Shown: positions 26,591-35,784 of the stretch, piece by piece
How the letters are laid out: every line of letters starts with the position of its first letter
How positions within the stretch are numbered: position 1 is the first letter of the stretch
DNA from: Streptococcus thalassemiae
GTDB lineage: Bacteria; Bacillota; Bacilli; Lactobacillales; Streptococcaceae
Reading direction: 5' to 3'
Assembly (NCBI RefSeq): GCF_903645285.1
Contig: NZ_CAHJXN010000001.1
Location: 350,001-414,000 of the forward strand
DNA: 64,000 bases
Translations under genes and position numbers: made by a program
Notes under the pieces: generated by a model
Told to the model about the DNA's origin: nothing
The model's input: only the letters and a program-made list of their open reading frames with translations
The model's database searches: none

Positions 26591-27686
26591 TTAGCTAATT
26601 CGCCACTTGAGATAGGCATCGATAAAACCATCTAGGTCCCCATCCATAACCTTATCTACCTGAGCAACCTCAAAGCTAGTTCGGTGATCTTTTACCATAG
26701 TATAAGGTGTGAAGACATAAGAACGGATTTGGCTTCCCCATGTGATTTCTTTTTTCTCACCCTTGAGAGAATCTACCTCCGCAGCCTTCTTCTCTTGCTC
26801 CATTTGATAGAGCTTAGCCTGCAACATTTTCATGGCACGATCTCTATTTCCATACTGGGTCCGATCCACTGTTGATTGGACAACAATTCCAGTTGGAATG
26901 TGGGTCAAACGCACACCTGTTGAAACCTTGTTGACGTTTTGTCCACCGGCACCACCTGAACGGAAGGTATCCATCTTGATGTCATCTTCACGGATTTCCA
27001 CTTCAATAGTATCATCCAATTCTGGCATCACTTCTACAGATGTGAAAGAGGTATGGCGACGTTTGGCAGAGTCGAACGGCGAAATTCGCACCAAACGGTG
27101 CACACCCATTTCTGACTTGAGAAGGCCATAGGCATTAGGCCCTTCAAATGATAAAGTTACTGACTTGATACCAGCTTCATCTCCTGCTTGGTAATCCAAT
27201 ACTTCTACTTTAAAGCCTTTAGCATTGCCATAACGAGTATACATACGCAGCAACATATCACCCCAGTCCTGAGCCTCAGTACCACCAGAACCTGGATGGA
27301 TTTCCAAGATGGCATTGTTGTGGTCATAAGGTTCTGACAAGAGTAGAGTCATCTCATAGCTGGTCATCATCTTATCAAGTTCGGCTAACTGCGCTACCAG
27401 TTCTTCTTGAACCAACTCGTCTTCTGCTAAAAAGTCCAATAAAATTTCGACTTCATCCTGCAACTCTTCCATTTTGTGGAAAGTGTTATAGGTGTTTTTT
27501 AATTCATTTAATTCTTGCGACGTTTTTTGGGCCGCGATATTATCGTTCCAAAAATCAGGTTCTGTCATCTTGTTTTCCAAGATGGCAATCTCTTCCTCTA
27601 GCCCTTCGAGGTCAAAGAGACCCCCTGAAAGAAGCTAATTTTTCACGATTTGCGTCAATTTTCTGACGAATTACTGAAATGTCCAT
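26591..27686 (-). CDS. prfB: Peptide chain release factor 2, made by programmed +1 frameshift
   Basis: Release factor RF2 (364 residues) reads UAA and UGA stops. The first 24 codons start at the ATG at 27686 and end at CTT followed by an in-frame TGA (27612-27614). An internal AGGGGG lies just upstream of CTT-TGA-C, the classic RF2 shift site. After a +1 shift the reading continues [12 protein letters not shown] to the stop at 26591. The recognition tripeptide SPF ([12 protein letters not shown]) and the hydrolysis motif GGQ ([15 protein letters not shown]) are present. Low RF2 favours the shift, giving self-control. Confidence 0.96.
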
Positions 27687-27764
27687 AAATACTCCTTTTT
27701 GCATCATTTCATTATAGCATATTTTATCATTTCTTTCCATCTTTTGCTATAATCCCTTTTTATG

Positions 27765-27786
27765 AAAAAAGAAGCCTTTCGGCTTC
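27765..27786 (-). terminator. Terminator after the CBS/ACT gene
   Basis: GAAGCC and GGCTTC pair around a four-base loop, with TTTTTT following on the minus strand. Confidence 0.8.
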
Positions 27787-27791
27787 CCTTC

Positions 27792-28448
27792 TTACAAGAC
27801 TTTTGCTGAAGTGCGAGTGATTTCTTCCACTTGAATACCATTTGCTTCAAATTTTTCTTTCAAGGCTGGTAAATCAATTGAGCCATCGATTTGCACTTCG
27901 ATAATGACCTTACCATCCTTACGCGGAATATTGACTGTATGGGAGATATTCAAATTTTCTTCAACGATTAGAGAAACAATCTTTCCGAGAACACCAACTT
28001 CATCTTCTGTAACAAAGCGCACACGAATTCCTTCTTCTCCATAACCAGCAATTTCAAGAAAGGCTTGGAAAACGTCACGGTCCGTAATAACCCCATAGAC
28101 TTGATGGTTATCAACGACAGGAAGAATACCAATCTTGTTTTTCAACATCAAATAAGTTGCATCCTCAAGACTCGCATAGCCTGAAACAGTGACAACATCG
28201 CGAATCATGACATCTTTTACTTTTGTCTTATTCAGAAGATAATTCATCTCATAGATAGAAAGACTTGTTGCTTTCGATGGACTTGCTTGTGCAATGGTTC
28301 CCTCAGTCACCAAACCAACCAATTGATCATTTTCGATAACAGGCAAGCGGTGCAAACCTTGCTCTCTCATCAAATCTGCTGCATGAGATACTGTTGTATC
28401 TGGACTAATATACACTACCTTGCGGGTCATAAAATCTTTAACTGCCAT
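27792..28448 (-). CDS. CBS-ACT domain protein (AcuB-like)
   Basis: A 218-residue protein with two CBS domains (about residues 7-60 and 78-135; VKDFMTRKVVYISPDTTVSH and VKDVMIRDVVTVSG) and a C-terminal ACT-type domain (about 138-215). CBS pairs usually bind adenosine nucleotides and ACT domains bind small ligands such as amino acids, so this is probably a ligand-sensing regulator. It lies just downstream of the branched-chain amino acid transporter operon, though a terminator separates them. Its target is unknown. Confidence 0.85.
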   Translation of the reverse strand: MAVKDFMTRKVVYISPDTTVSHAADLMREQGLHRLPVIENDQLVGLVTEGTIAQASPSKATSLSIYEMNYLLNKTKVKDVMIRDVVTVSGYASLEDATYLMLKNKIGILPVVDNHQVYGVITDRDVFQAFLEIAGYGEEGIRVRFVTEDEVGVLGKIVSLIVEENLNISHTVNIPRKDGKVIIEVQIDGSIDLPALKEKFEANGIQVEEITRTSAKVL

Positions 28449-28554
28449 GAGACTTCTCCTTTTCTATTCTTATCCCTATTATACAATCTTTTTGTAAATC
28501 TATCAAACGCTTACATTTCTTTTTCAAAATTCAGAAAAGTATGAATAAGCTAGC

Positions 28555-28579
28555 AAAAAGAGCTCTGAAATCGAGCTCT
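28555..28579 (-). terminator. Terminator-like hairpin downstream of the liv operon
   Basis: AGAGCTC and GAGCTCT form a stem with a seven-base loop and a TTTTT tail on the minus strand. Confidence 0.7.
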
Positions 28580-28635
28580 GTGAATGAAGGCAAGATACGT
28601 TTCATTCGATTTTTTCAATTATTAGAAATTAAGCT

Positions 28636-28806
28636 TTCAATGTAGATGAATATTGCTTTGCAATCTCAATCTGCCGACTAAAACAATCCACTGGATTTGA
28701 TGATTGCTTCGCAATCTCTATCCACCGATTAAAAAGGTCCCCCGGACTATAATGATGATTACTTCATAATCTTTATCTGCAACCTAAACTAGTCTCCCAG
28801 ACTAGT
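28636..28806. repeat. Three degenerate tandem modules, each ending in a short hairpin
   Basis: Three units of about 52 bp share the pattern GATGAnn-TTGCTTnGCAATCTnnATCnnCC followed by a hairpin: AATCCACTGGATT, GTCCCCCGGAC, and ACTAGTCTCCCAGACTAGT. The hairpin stems differ in sequence while the flanking part is conserved. They fill the gap after livF. Confidence 0.55.
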
Positions 28807-29517
28807 TTAGCCACCAAGATACGCTTTTCTTACTTCTTCTGATGAAGCGAGTTCTTTTCCTGTTCCTGATAGAACGATTTTTCCTGTTTCCAATACATAT
28901 CCTCGGTCAGAGATTGCGAGTGCTTTATTGGCATTTTGTTCAATCAAGAGGACAGTTGTTCCTTGTTTCTGGATGTCTTGAATGATATCAAAAATCTCTT
29001 GGATAAAGATTGGGGCAAGTCCCATTGATGGTTCATCTAAAAGAAGAAGTTTTGGTGTTGACATAAGAGCGCGTCCCATGGCAAGCATTTGTTGTTCTCC
29101 TCCTGAAAGAGTGGCTGCGTCCTGGTTCTTCCGTTCTTCAAGACGTGGAAAGCGTGAGAAAACTTTCTTCAAGTTAGCTTGATTTTCTTCACGATTTTTC
29201 TTCAAAAAAGCTCCCATTTCTAGATTTTCCATAACAGTCAAGCCAGGGAAGACGTGGCGTCCTTCTGGAACTTGTGAAAGACCACCTGCCACGATTTTCT
29301 GAGCTGGCATTTTTTGGATTTCTTGACCTAAGAATTCAATCTTTCCTGAACTTGGTCGAACCAAACCAGACAAGGTACGGAGAATGGTTGTCTTACCTGC
29401 ACCATTGGCACCGATAAGGGAAACAACTTCTCCCTCATTCACTTCAAAGCTTACATCACGGACTGCTTGGATCATACCGTAATGCACAGAAAGATTTTCA
29501 ACTTTTAACATAGACAT
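28807..29517 (-). CDS. livF: Branched-chain amino acid ABC transporter ATPase LivF
   Basis: A 236-residue ATPase with Walker A GANGAGKTT, signature TLSGGEQQM and Walker B LLLLDEPSMGL. One of two ATPases powering uptake of leucine, isoleucine and valine. The ATG shares a base with the livG stop, so the two are translated together. It is the last gene of livJHMGF. Confidence 0.95.
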   Translation of the reverse strand: MSMLKVENLSVHYGMIQAVRDVSFEVNEGEVVSLIGANGAGKTTILRTLSGLVRPSSGKIEFLGQEIQKMPAQKIVAGGLSQVPEGRHVFPGLTVMENLEMGAFLKKNREENQANLKKVFSRFPRLEERKNQDAATLSGGEQQMLAMGRALMSTPKLLLLDEPSMGLAPIFIQEIFDIIQDIQKQGTTVLLIEQNANKALAISDRGYVLETGKIVLSGTGKELASSEEVRKAYLGG

Positions 29518-30281
29518 TAGGCTTCACCTCCTAGATAAGCTTCGATAACGCGTTTATTGGTCTTAATTTCGTCAGGAGTTCCTTGTGCAATCAAACGACC
29601 GTATTCAAGTACGTAGATACGTTCTGTAACTTCCATGACCAGATTCATATCGTGTTCAATCAGCATGATCGTAATCTTAAATTCATCTTTGATGCGACGA
29701 ATTAACTCAGTCAATTCGGCTGTTTCCTGCGGGTTCATACCTGCTGCTGGTTCATCTAAGAAGAGAATTTTAGGTTCCGTAGCGAGGGCACGAACAATTT
29801 CCAAACGACGTTGTTGTCCGTAGGCAAGATTTTTAGCAAGAGTTTCTGCATCACCATCTAAATCAAAGATTTTCAACAATTCCAAAGCCTTAGCCTTTAA
29901 TTCTTTTTCACTCTTGTAAAAAGCTGGTAAGCGTAAGAAACTAGCAAAAACATGTTGTTTGTGATGGTTGCCAAAAGCAATCAAAACATTGTCCAAAACT
30001 GTTAAATCTTTAAAGAGACGGATATTTTGGAATGTACGTCCAAGTCCCAAAGAAGCAATCTTATAAGGTGCCTTTCCATTCAAAAGGTGACCATCTAAGG
30101 TAACTGTTCCCTCACTTGGTTCATAAACACCGGTCAAAAGGTTGAAAAGGGTTGTTTTACCAGCTCCATTTGGACCGATTAGTCCAACCAGTTCCCCTTC
30201 GTTCAATTCAAGAGTCACATCTCCAACAGCTGTTAGACCGCCAAAATGTTTGGTTAACTGTTTTACTTCAAGTAATGCCAT
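29517..30281 (-). CDS. livG: Branched-chain amino acid ABC transporter ATPase LivG
   Basis: A 254-residue ATPase, with Walker A GPNGAGKTT, the LivG-typical GLGRTFQNIRLF segment, signature LAYGQQRRLE and Walker B ILFLDEPAAGMNPQE. It is the second ATPase of the transporter and overlaps livM and livF by single bases. Confidence 0.95.
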   Translation of the reverse strand: MALLEVKQLTKHFGGLTAVGDVTLELNEGELVGLIGPNGAGKTTLFNLLTGVYEPSEGTVTLDGHLLNGKAPYKIASLGLGRTFQNIRLFKDLTVLDNVLIAFGNHHKQHVFASFLRLPAFYKSEKELKAKALELLKIFDLDGDAETLAKNLAYGQQRRLEIVRALATEPKILFLDEPAAGMNPQETAELTELIRRIKDEFKITIMLIEHDMNLVMEVTERIYVLEYGRLIAQGTPDEIKTNKRVIEAYLGGEA

Positions 30282-31237
30282 TAGTTTTGTTCCTCCTTCT
30301 TAGATTTTTTAAAGAAACGTGATAGGCTCAATTCCCATGTTCCAAGGAGTCCACCTGGTCTGAAAATCATTACCAATACCAAGGCCAAAGCATAAATAAT
30401 CATACGCACGCTGGCAACATCTTGGAGAAGCATATTCAAAATTCCAAGAACAATAGCTGAAACAATGGCACCTGTAATGGAACCAAGTCCACCAAATACA
30501 ACAATGATCAAAACGTTGATTGAGTTGATAAAAGTGTAATCTTTCGGTACAACTGAACCGATAAATCCTGCCTGAAGTGACCCTGCAATACTTGCAGTAA
30601 TGGCACCAAAGACAAAGGCAATGATTTTAATTTTAGTTGTATTAACACCGACTGACTCTGCAGCGATTTCATCCTCACGAACGGAGAGGGTTGAACGACC
30701 AATTGGACTACGCAAGAAGTTCAAGGTTGCAATGGTTGTAATCACAACAAAGAAGTAAACCATTTGCCAAGTTGTAAAGTTTGGAATTCCCAAGATACCT
30801 GCCGCACCATTTGTAAGGCTTCCGCCATTGATGATAAAGATACGGATAATTTCAGAAACACCTAGAGTCGCTACCGCAAGATAGTCCCCCTTCAAGCGCA
30901 AGGTTGGAATTCCGACAAGTAAAGCAACTACTCCTGAAAGCAAAGCTCCTACCAGCATAGCTCCAAAGAAGGCACCGTAGGTTGGTGATTTAGAACCAAT
31001 AATAGCTGCTGCATAGGCACCAATCGCCATGAAACCAGCATGACCAAGTGAAAATTGTCCTGAAAAACCAACGATTAAGTTGAGACCAACAGCCAGAATA
31101 ATATTAATTCCGATTTGTTGTAAAATCTGAACATAGAATAGGTTGAGTACTCCGACTGAGACCAGCACACTAATCAAGCCATAACCAGCTAACAAAAGGA
31201 GTAACCATAGAATATTAACTTTTAAATTTTCCTTCAT
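30281..31237 (-). CDS. livM: Branched-chain amino acid ABC transporter permease LivM
   Basis: A 318-residue permease with about nine or ten membrane helices and the family segments NLIVGFSGQFSLGHAGFMA and LRLKGDYLAVATLGVSEIIR. It forms the membrane channel with LivH. It lies four bases after livH and overlaps livG by one base. Confidence 0.95.
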   Translation of the reverse strand: MKENLKVNILWLLLLLAGYGLISVLVSVGVLNLFYVQILQQIGINIILAVGLNLIVGFSGQFSLGHAGFMAIGAYAAAIIGSKSPTYGAFFGAMLVGALLSGVVALLVGIPTLRLKGDYLAVATLGVSEIIRIFIINGGSLTNGAAGILGIPNFTTWQMVYFFVVITTIATLNFLRSPIGRSTLSVREDEIAAESVGVNTTKIKIIAFVFGAITASIAGSLQAGFIGSVVPKDYTFINSINVLIIVVFGGLGSITGAIVSAIVLGILNMLLQDVASVRMIIYALALVLVMIFRPGGLLGTWELSLSRFFKKSKKEEQN

Positions 31238-31240
31238 CGT

Positions 31241-32110
31241 TTACACCTTCTCTTTCACATTTTTACCAAGGATACCAGCTGGGCGGACAATCAAGATCAA
31301 CAACAAGATTCCATAAACAATGGCATCACGGAAGTCTGACATTCCAAAGGCTGTCGCAAAGGTTTCCAATAGACCAATTACAAAGCCACCAAGAGCCGCA
31401 CCAGGAATGATTCCGATACCACCAAGTACTGCGGCAACGAATGACTTAAGACCTGGAGTAACCCCCATCAAAGGCTCAAGAGAGTTATAATAGAGGGCAA
31501 TCAGAACACCAGCCGCCCCCGCAAGAGCAGAACCCAAAGCAAAGGTAAAGCTGATCGTACGGTTTACATTGATTCCCATCAATTGCGCCGCATCGCTATC
31601 TACAGATACTGCACGCATGGCTTTCCCCATCTTTGTCTTTTGAACAATGACTTGTAACAAAATCATCAAAATCAAGGAAATCGCCAAAATCATTAACTGC
31701 ACGTTTGTTAGGCTAACTGGTCCCAAATCATAGCGAACTGTTTGAATCGCTTGAGGGAAGGCGCGAGTATTGGCACCAACCAGATAGACCATGCCATACT
31801 CCAGTAGGAAAGAAACCCCAATAGCCGTAATCAAAACAGCAATACGCGTAGAGTGGCGCAAAGGTCGGTAAGCAAGGAACTCAATCACGACACCAAGAAT
31901 GGCTGTCGCTAGCATGGCTACAATAAGCGCTACAAAGAAATTCATTTGGAAAGAATTGATCAAGAAATAACCGATAAAGGCTCCCATCATATAAATATCA
32001 CCGTGGGCAAAGTTGATGAGCTTGATAATTCCGTAAACCATGGTATATCCTAGGGCTAACAGCGCGTAAACACTACCTAGAATCAAACCATTTACTAGTT
32101 GTTGGAGCAT
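31241..32110 (-). CDS. livH: Branched-chain amino acid ABC transporter permease LivH
   Basis: A 289-residue permease starting MLQQLVNGLILGSVYALLA, with the family segments INFAHGDIYMMGAF and GIGIIPGAALGGFVIGLLE. I set the start at 32110, after an AAAGAGTG ribosome site. A longer frame to 32176 would begin beside a hairpin and adds 22 polar residues that the family lacks. Confidence 0.93.
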   Translation of the reverse strand: MLQQLVNGLILGSVYALLALGYTMVYGIIKLINFAHGDIYMMGAFIGYFLINSFQMNFFVALIVAMLATAILGVVIEFLAYRPLRHSTRIAVLITAIGVSFLLEYGMVYLVGANTRAFPQAIQTVRYDLGPVSLTNVQLMILAISLILMILLQVIVQKTKMGKAMRAVSVDSDAAQLMGINVNRTISFTFALGSALAGAAGVLIALYYNSLEPLMGVTPGLKSFVAAVLGGIGIIPGAALGGFVIGLLETFATAFGMSDFRDAIVYGILLLILIVRPAGILGKNVKEKV

Positions 32111-32184
32111 AAGATTCACTCTTTCTATATGTGATTTCGAGGGTTTTCCCTCACTTTTTGATAGGTTCTTAAACATCGAAACAG

Positions 32185-32220
32185 GGAGTGAGTCCGAGGC
32201 TCATTCCCTATTTCAACATT
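32185..32220 (-). terminator. Intercistronic hairpin between livJ and livH
   Basis: AGGGAATGAG and CTCACTCCCT pair with a seven-base loop on the minus strand, with only a short T stretch after it. This suits partial termination or mRNA protection, giving more binding protein than permease. Confidence 0.6.
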
Positions 32221-32226
32221 TTTCTA

Positions 32227-33387
32227 TTATGGTTTTACAACTTCTGCTGCTTCAACCTTACCATTGTTCATGGTCATCATGTAAGCAGTTTTGACTGTGT
32301 TATGGTCTGCATCGAAGCTTGTTTGACCAGTTACACCTTCAAAGTCTTTTGTTTTAGCAAGGTTATCCTTGATTTCACCTGAGTTTTTAGCACCTTTTGC
32401 TGCGTTTGCTACAAGGTGAACTGAGTCATAAGCCAAGGCTGCAAATGTTGAAGGCTCTTCATTGTACTTAGCGCGGTAAGCGTCAAGGAAGGCTTTGGCT
32501 TTAGCTGAAACTTCTACAGTAGTTGAGAAACCTGAGATAAAGTAGATGTTTGATGCTTTTTCAGCAGTTGCTTGTTGTACAAACTCTTCACCGTTAAATC
32601 CATCACCACCAACGATTGGTTTATCAATTCCCATACCACGCGCTTGGTTTACAATCTTACCAGCTTCAGTGTAGTAACCAGGGACGATGATAGCATCAAA
32701 ATCTTTCCCTTTCATTTTTGTAAGGGCTGCTTGGAAGTCTGTGTCACCTGCTACGAAAGTTTCATCTGCAACGATCTCACCCTTGTAGGATTCGCGGAAA
32801 GATTTAGCAATCCCTTTAGCATAGTCACTGGCATTGTCAGTGTAAAGAACCACTTTCTTAGCATTTAATTTTTCAGAAACATAGTTTGAGATAATTTTTC
32901 CTTGGAAGCTATCTTGGAAAGTTCCGATAAAGAGGTAATCTTGACCTTTAGTCAATCCATCTTGCGTCGCACTTGGTGAGATCAATGGAACACCTGCTTT
33001 TGTAGCGTTCGCTACCGCAGCTGCAGTTGCACCAGATGTCGCAGGTCCTACGATTGCTGATACTTTAGATTGAGTTACAAGGTTAGTTGTTACTGAAGCA
33101 GCCTCTGCTGTTTCAGACTTGTTATCTTTATCGACTACTTCGATTTGTTTTCCATCGATACCACCTGCTGCATTGATTTCATCAACAGCCAATTGGGCAC
33201 CTTTTTGTTCAGATGTTCCGTAGGCTGCTACGGCACCAGTTTCCTCGAAGTTAAATCCGATTTTGATTGTCTTTTCCTCTACTGAGTTACCAGCAGTGTT
33301 GACTGCTCCAGACTTCACTTCTCCACAGGCTGCAAGAAGTGCTACACTTGCAAGCGCCACAAACGATAGGGCAAATTTTTTCTTCAT
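32227..33387 (-). CDS. livJ: Branched-chain amino acid binding lipoprotein LivJ
   Basis: A 386-residue substrate-binding lipoprotein. The signal peptide ends in the lipobox LLAAC (C21). The mature part is a type I periplasmic-binding fold (IKIGFNFEETGAVAAYG, LISPSATQDGLT, ASDYAKGIAKSF, GGDGFNGEEF). It delivers Leu, Ile and Val to LivHM. First gene of the operon; its promoter carries a CodY-like box. Confidence 0.95.
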   Translation of the reverse strand: MKKKFALSFVALASVALLAACGEVKSGAVNTAGNSVEEKTIKIGFNFEETGAVAAYGTSEQKGAQLAVDEINAAGGIDGKQIEVVDKDNKSETAEAASVTTNLVTQSKVSAIVGPATSGATAAAVANATKAGVPLISPSATQDGLTKGQDYLFIGTFQDSFQGKIISNYVSEKLNAKKVVLYTDNASDYAKGIAKSFRESYKGEIVADETFVAGDTDFQAALTKMKGKDFDAIIVPGYYTEAGKIVNQARGMGIDKPIVGGDGFNGEEFVQQATAEKASNIYFISGFSTTVEVSAKAKAFLDAYRAKYNEEPSTFAALAYDSVHLVANAAKGAKNSGEIKDNLAKTKDFEGVTGQTSFDADHNTVKTAYMMTMNNGKVEAAEVVKP

Positions 33388-33425
33388 CTTTTTTTGTCTC
33401 CTTATTTCTTAAATAGTCTGTTAAG

Positions 33426-33454
33426 AATATACCGAATTATCAGAAAATTGTCAA
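33426..33454 (-). promoter_or_regulatory. livJ promoter with CodY box in the spacer
   Basis: On the minus strand TTGACA (33449-33454) and TATATT (33426-33431) are 17 bases apart. Between them AATTTTCTGATAATT (33435-33449) matches the CodY consensus AATTTTCWGAAAATT at 14 of 15 positions. CodY bound here would block polymerase when branched-chain amino acids are high; repression of liv genes by CodY is known in streptococci. Confidence 0.8.
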
Positions 33455-33471
33455 CACTTTTCTTTAATTTT

Positions 33472-33738
33472 TTATCTGATAACGTTTTCTTCTCGGTAAA
33501 GATTGCCCACAAAGGGTGTTTCCAGCTCTTGGATATGACAAACTCTGACTTTTTTTATAAATTTTTCCTTGCCCAAGCGCCCGACCAATTGCTCCACTTC
33601 TTGAGTTGGAACATAGAGTTGTAAGTAACGATGTTTCTTGGAATGATAGGTAATATCTCCATAATCCTGCAGTTTTTTGGCATCACGATTATAGTAAAGA
33701 TAGATAATCAAGCCAGATCGATTGACTTTTTCAAACAT
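33472..33738 (-). CDS. YlbG-like protein (DUF2129, UPF0298)
   Basis: An 88-residue cytosolic protein matching the YlbG family: [33 protein letters not shown] and the C-terminal [15 protein letters not shown] small conserved Firmicutes protein without a firm function. It lies between clpP and livJ, each with its own control elements. Confidence 0.87.
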   Translation of the reverse strand: MFEKVNRSGLIIYLYYNRDAKKLQDYGDITYHSKKHRYLQLYVPTQEVEQLVGRLGKEKFIKKVRVCHIQELETPFVGNLYREENVIR

Positions 33739-33777
33739 GATAAATCCTCTTTCTAAGAAATCTCTCCCTATTATACC

Positions 33778-33805
33778 AAAAAAAGCAAACCCAGTCGAGT
33801 TTGCC
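33778..33805 (-). terminator. Terminator of clpP
   Basis: GGCAAAC and GTTTGCT pair around an eight-base loop, followed by a T run on the minus strand. Confidence 0.75.
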
Positions 33806-33816
33806 TTCTTTCATCA

Positions 33817-34407
33817 TTAGTTCAATGAATTGTTGGCCATGATTTCATCAATAAAGCCATATTCGAGTGTTTCTTGGGCACTCATCCAGTTATCGCGTTC
33901 TGCATCTGCATGGACTTTTTCGATTGACTGACCTGAATTTTCAGCCAAGATTTTTTCCAAGATGTTACGAGTTTTGAGCAAGTGTTCTGCAGCAATCGCC
34001 ATATCGGTTTGTTGAGTACCACCACCTGTACCGCCCATTGGTTGGTGAATCATGTATTCAGCATTTGGAAGCATGAAACGTTTCCCTTTTGCTCCACTTG
34101 ATGCGATGACTGTTCCCATAGATGCAGCCATTCCCATAACGATGGTTTGGACATCTGCCTTGATAAAGTTCATGGTATCAACGATTGCCAAACCAGCTGA
34201 AACGGAACCACCAGGTGTATTGACATAAAGGTAAATATCTTTTGTACTATCTTGGGCATCTAAGAAAAGCAATTGGGCAATAACAGAGTTAGCCATATTG
34301 TCTTCAACTGGACCTGTCAGCATAATGATGCGGTCTTTGAGAAGACGTGAGTAAATATCGTAGGAACGTTCTCCACGGCTTGTTTGTTCAATAACTACAG
34401 GAATCAT
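33817..34407 (-). CDS. clpP: ATP-dependent Clp protease proteolytic subunit
   Basis: A 196-residue serine protease with catalytic Ser in [12 protein letters not shown], His in [10 protein letters not shown] and an Asp in [12 protein letters not shown]. It forms the barrel that degrades proteins handed over by Clp ATPases; it controls stress and competence in pneumococcus. Single-gene unit with a CtsR operator over its promoter. Confidence 0.97.
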   Translation of the reverse strand: MIPVVIEQTSRGERSYDIYSRLLKDRIIMLTGPVEDNMANSVIAQLLFLDAQDSTKDIYLYVNTPGGSVSAGLAIVDTMNFIKADVQTIVMGMAASMGTVIASSGAKGKRFMLPNAEYMIHQPMGGTGGGTQQTDMAIAAEHLLKTRNILEKILAENSGQSIEKVHADAERDNWMSAQETLEYGFIDEIMANNSLN

Positions 34408-34460
34408 TCAATTCTCCTTTTGAGTTTTAATTTTGTTGGTCAAATGACTGAAGATAAGAC

Positions 34461-34491
34461 TATTATAATATCTTGGTCAAAAAAGGTCAAA
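34461..34491 (-). promoter_or_regulatory. clpP promoter with CtsR operator
   Basis: GGTCAAA-AAA-GGTCAAA (34475-34491, plus strand reading) is the CtsR heptad direct repeat. On the minus strand the distal repeat supplies a TTGACC -35 box 17 bases before TATAAT (within 34461-34470). Heat-shock derepression by loss of CtsR binding is the known mode. A further single GGTCAAA half-site lies at 34438-34444. Confidence 0.85.
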
Positions 34492-34580
34492 TTTTTGCTC
34501 TGTTTTCATTAGACAGAAACAAAAATTCAACCTCCTTTCGTAACTGGAACTTCTTTTCCAAGTCAATCTTCTTTTCGATC

Positions 34581-35210
34581 TTATTTCGTACCGAACAAGC
34601 GGTCCCCAGCATCTCCAAGACCTGGAACGATATAACCGTGTTCGTTCAAGCGTTCATCCAAGGCTGCTGTAAAGATTTCTACATCTGGATGAGCTTCTTG
34701 AAGGGCTTTAACACCTTCTGGAGCAGATACAAGGCAGACAAATTTGATATTTGATGCGCCACGTTTTTTAAGCGAGTCAACAGCCAAGATCGCTGACCCA
34801 CCTGTTGCCAACATTGGGTCTACTACAAAAATTTGACGTTGGTTAATGTCCTCAGGCAATTTCACCAAGTATTCAACTGGTTGAAGTGTTTCTTCATCAC
34901 GGTACATACCGATGTGACCAACTTTAGCAGCTGGAACCAAGCTCAAGAGACCATCAACCATCCCGATACCTGCACGCAAGATTGGAACGATGGCCAATTT
35001 CTTACCTGCCAATTGTTTTTGAACTGTTTTTGTAATTGGTGTTTCGATTTCCACATCTTCTAGTGGAAGATCACGAAGTACTTCATACCCCATCAACATT
35101 GCAATCTCATCTACTAGCTCACGAAAAGCTTTTGTAGAAGTATCTGTACGACGCAAGATTGACAATTTGTGTTGAATCAGTGGGTGATTAATAACTTCAA
35201 TTTTTCCCAT
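34581..35210 (-). CDS. upp: Uracil phosphoribosyltransferase
   Basis: A 209-residue salvage enzyme that makes UMP from uracil and PRPP. The PRPP loop is [13 protein letters not shown]; the N terminus [16 protein letters not shown] and the C-terminal [11 protein letters not shown] are typical. The start is the ATG at 35210 after AAGGAAC; a TTG upstream overlaps that ribosome site and is rejected. Confidence 0.96.
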   Translation of the reverse strand: MGKIEVINHPLIQHKLSILRRTDTSTKAFRELVDEIAMLMGYEVLRDLPLEDVEIETPITKTVQKQLAGKKLAIVPILRAGIGMVDGLLSLVPAAKVGHIGMYRDEETLQPVEYLVKLPEDINQRQIFVVDPMLATGGSAILAVDSLKKRGASNIKFVCLVSAPEGVKALQEAHPDVEIFTAALDERLNEHGYIVPGLGDAGDRLFGTK

Positions 35211-35251
35211 TTTTGGAGTTCCTTCTTTCAATTTATTCTTCTTATTATACC

Positions 35252-35285
35252 AAAAAACGGTTTAAAAATCTTTCTAAACCATTTA
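35252..35285 (-). terminator. Terminator between the dCMP deaminase gene and upp
   Basis: TGGTTTA and TAAACCG form a stem with a loop of about 12 bases and a TTTTTT tail on the minus strand. Confidence 0.6.
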
Positions 35286-35298
35286 TTTTTGATAATTT

Positions 35299-35766
35299 TT
35301 ACATTAGATCAGCCTCTTTAAGAGCGGCCTGTACTGTCTCAAGTGGTAAATGAGTCAATTCTGTTCCCTTTTCTTGATAGAGGTATTGGGCATAGTCATC
35401 CATTCGGTACTGGTTGATATAAACCACGCGCTTGCAACCAACCTGCAGCAATTGTTTTGTACAGTTCAGACAAGGGAAATGCGTCACATAGGCTGTAAAG
35501 CCTTTAGGAACACCACGTTCTGCACCTTGAAGGATAGCATTGACCTCAGCGTGAAGGGTGCGAACACAGTGGCCTTCGATGACCAGACATTCGTGATCAA
35601 TACAATGCTCGGTACCTGACACCGAACCATTGTAACCAGTGGAAATCACCTTATTATCCTTAACCAGAATTGCACCCACTTTAGCGCGTTTACAAGTGGA
35701 ACGATTAGCAATTAGTAGGGCTTGGGCTGCAAAATACTCATCCCATGCTAGTCTTTTTTCAATCAT
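35299..35766 (-). CDS. dCMP deaminase (ComEB-like)
   Basis: A 155-residue zinc deaminase: zinc and catalytic motif HAEVNAI plus FPCLNCTKQL. It turns dCMP into dUMP for thymidylate synthesis. The N-terminal WDEYFAAQALLIANRSTCKRA segment is typical of dCMP deaminases and of Bacillus ComEB. Together with upp it makes a small pyrimidine-salvage neighbourhood. Confidence 0.92.
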   Translation of the reverse strand: MIEKRLAWDEYFAAQALLIANRSTCKRAKVGAILVKDNKVISTGYNGSVSGTEHCIDHECLVIEGHCVRTLHAEVNAILQGAERGVPKGFTAYVTHFPCLNCTKQLLQVGCKRVVYINQYRMDDYAQYLYQEKGTELTHLPLETVQAALKEADLM

Positions 35767-35784
35767 CTCTTTTCTCCTATTTCT

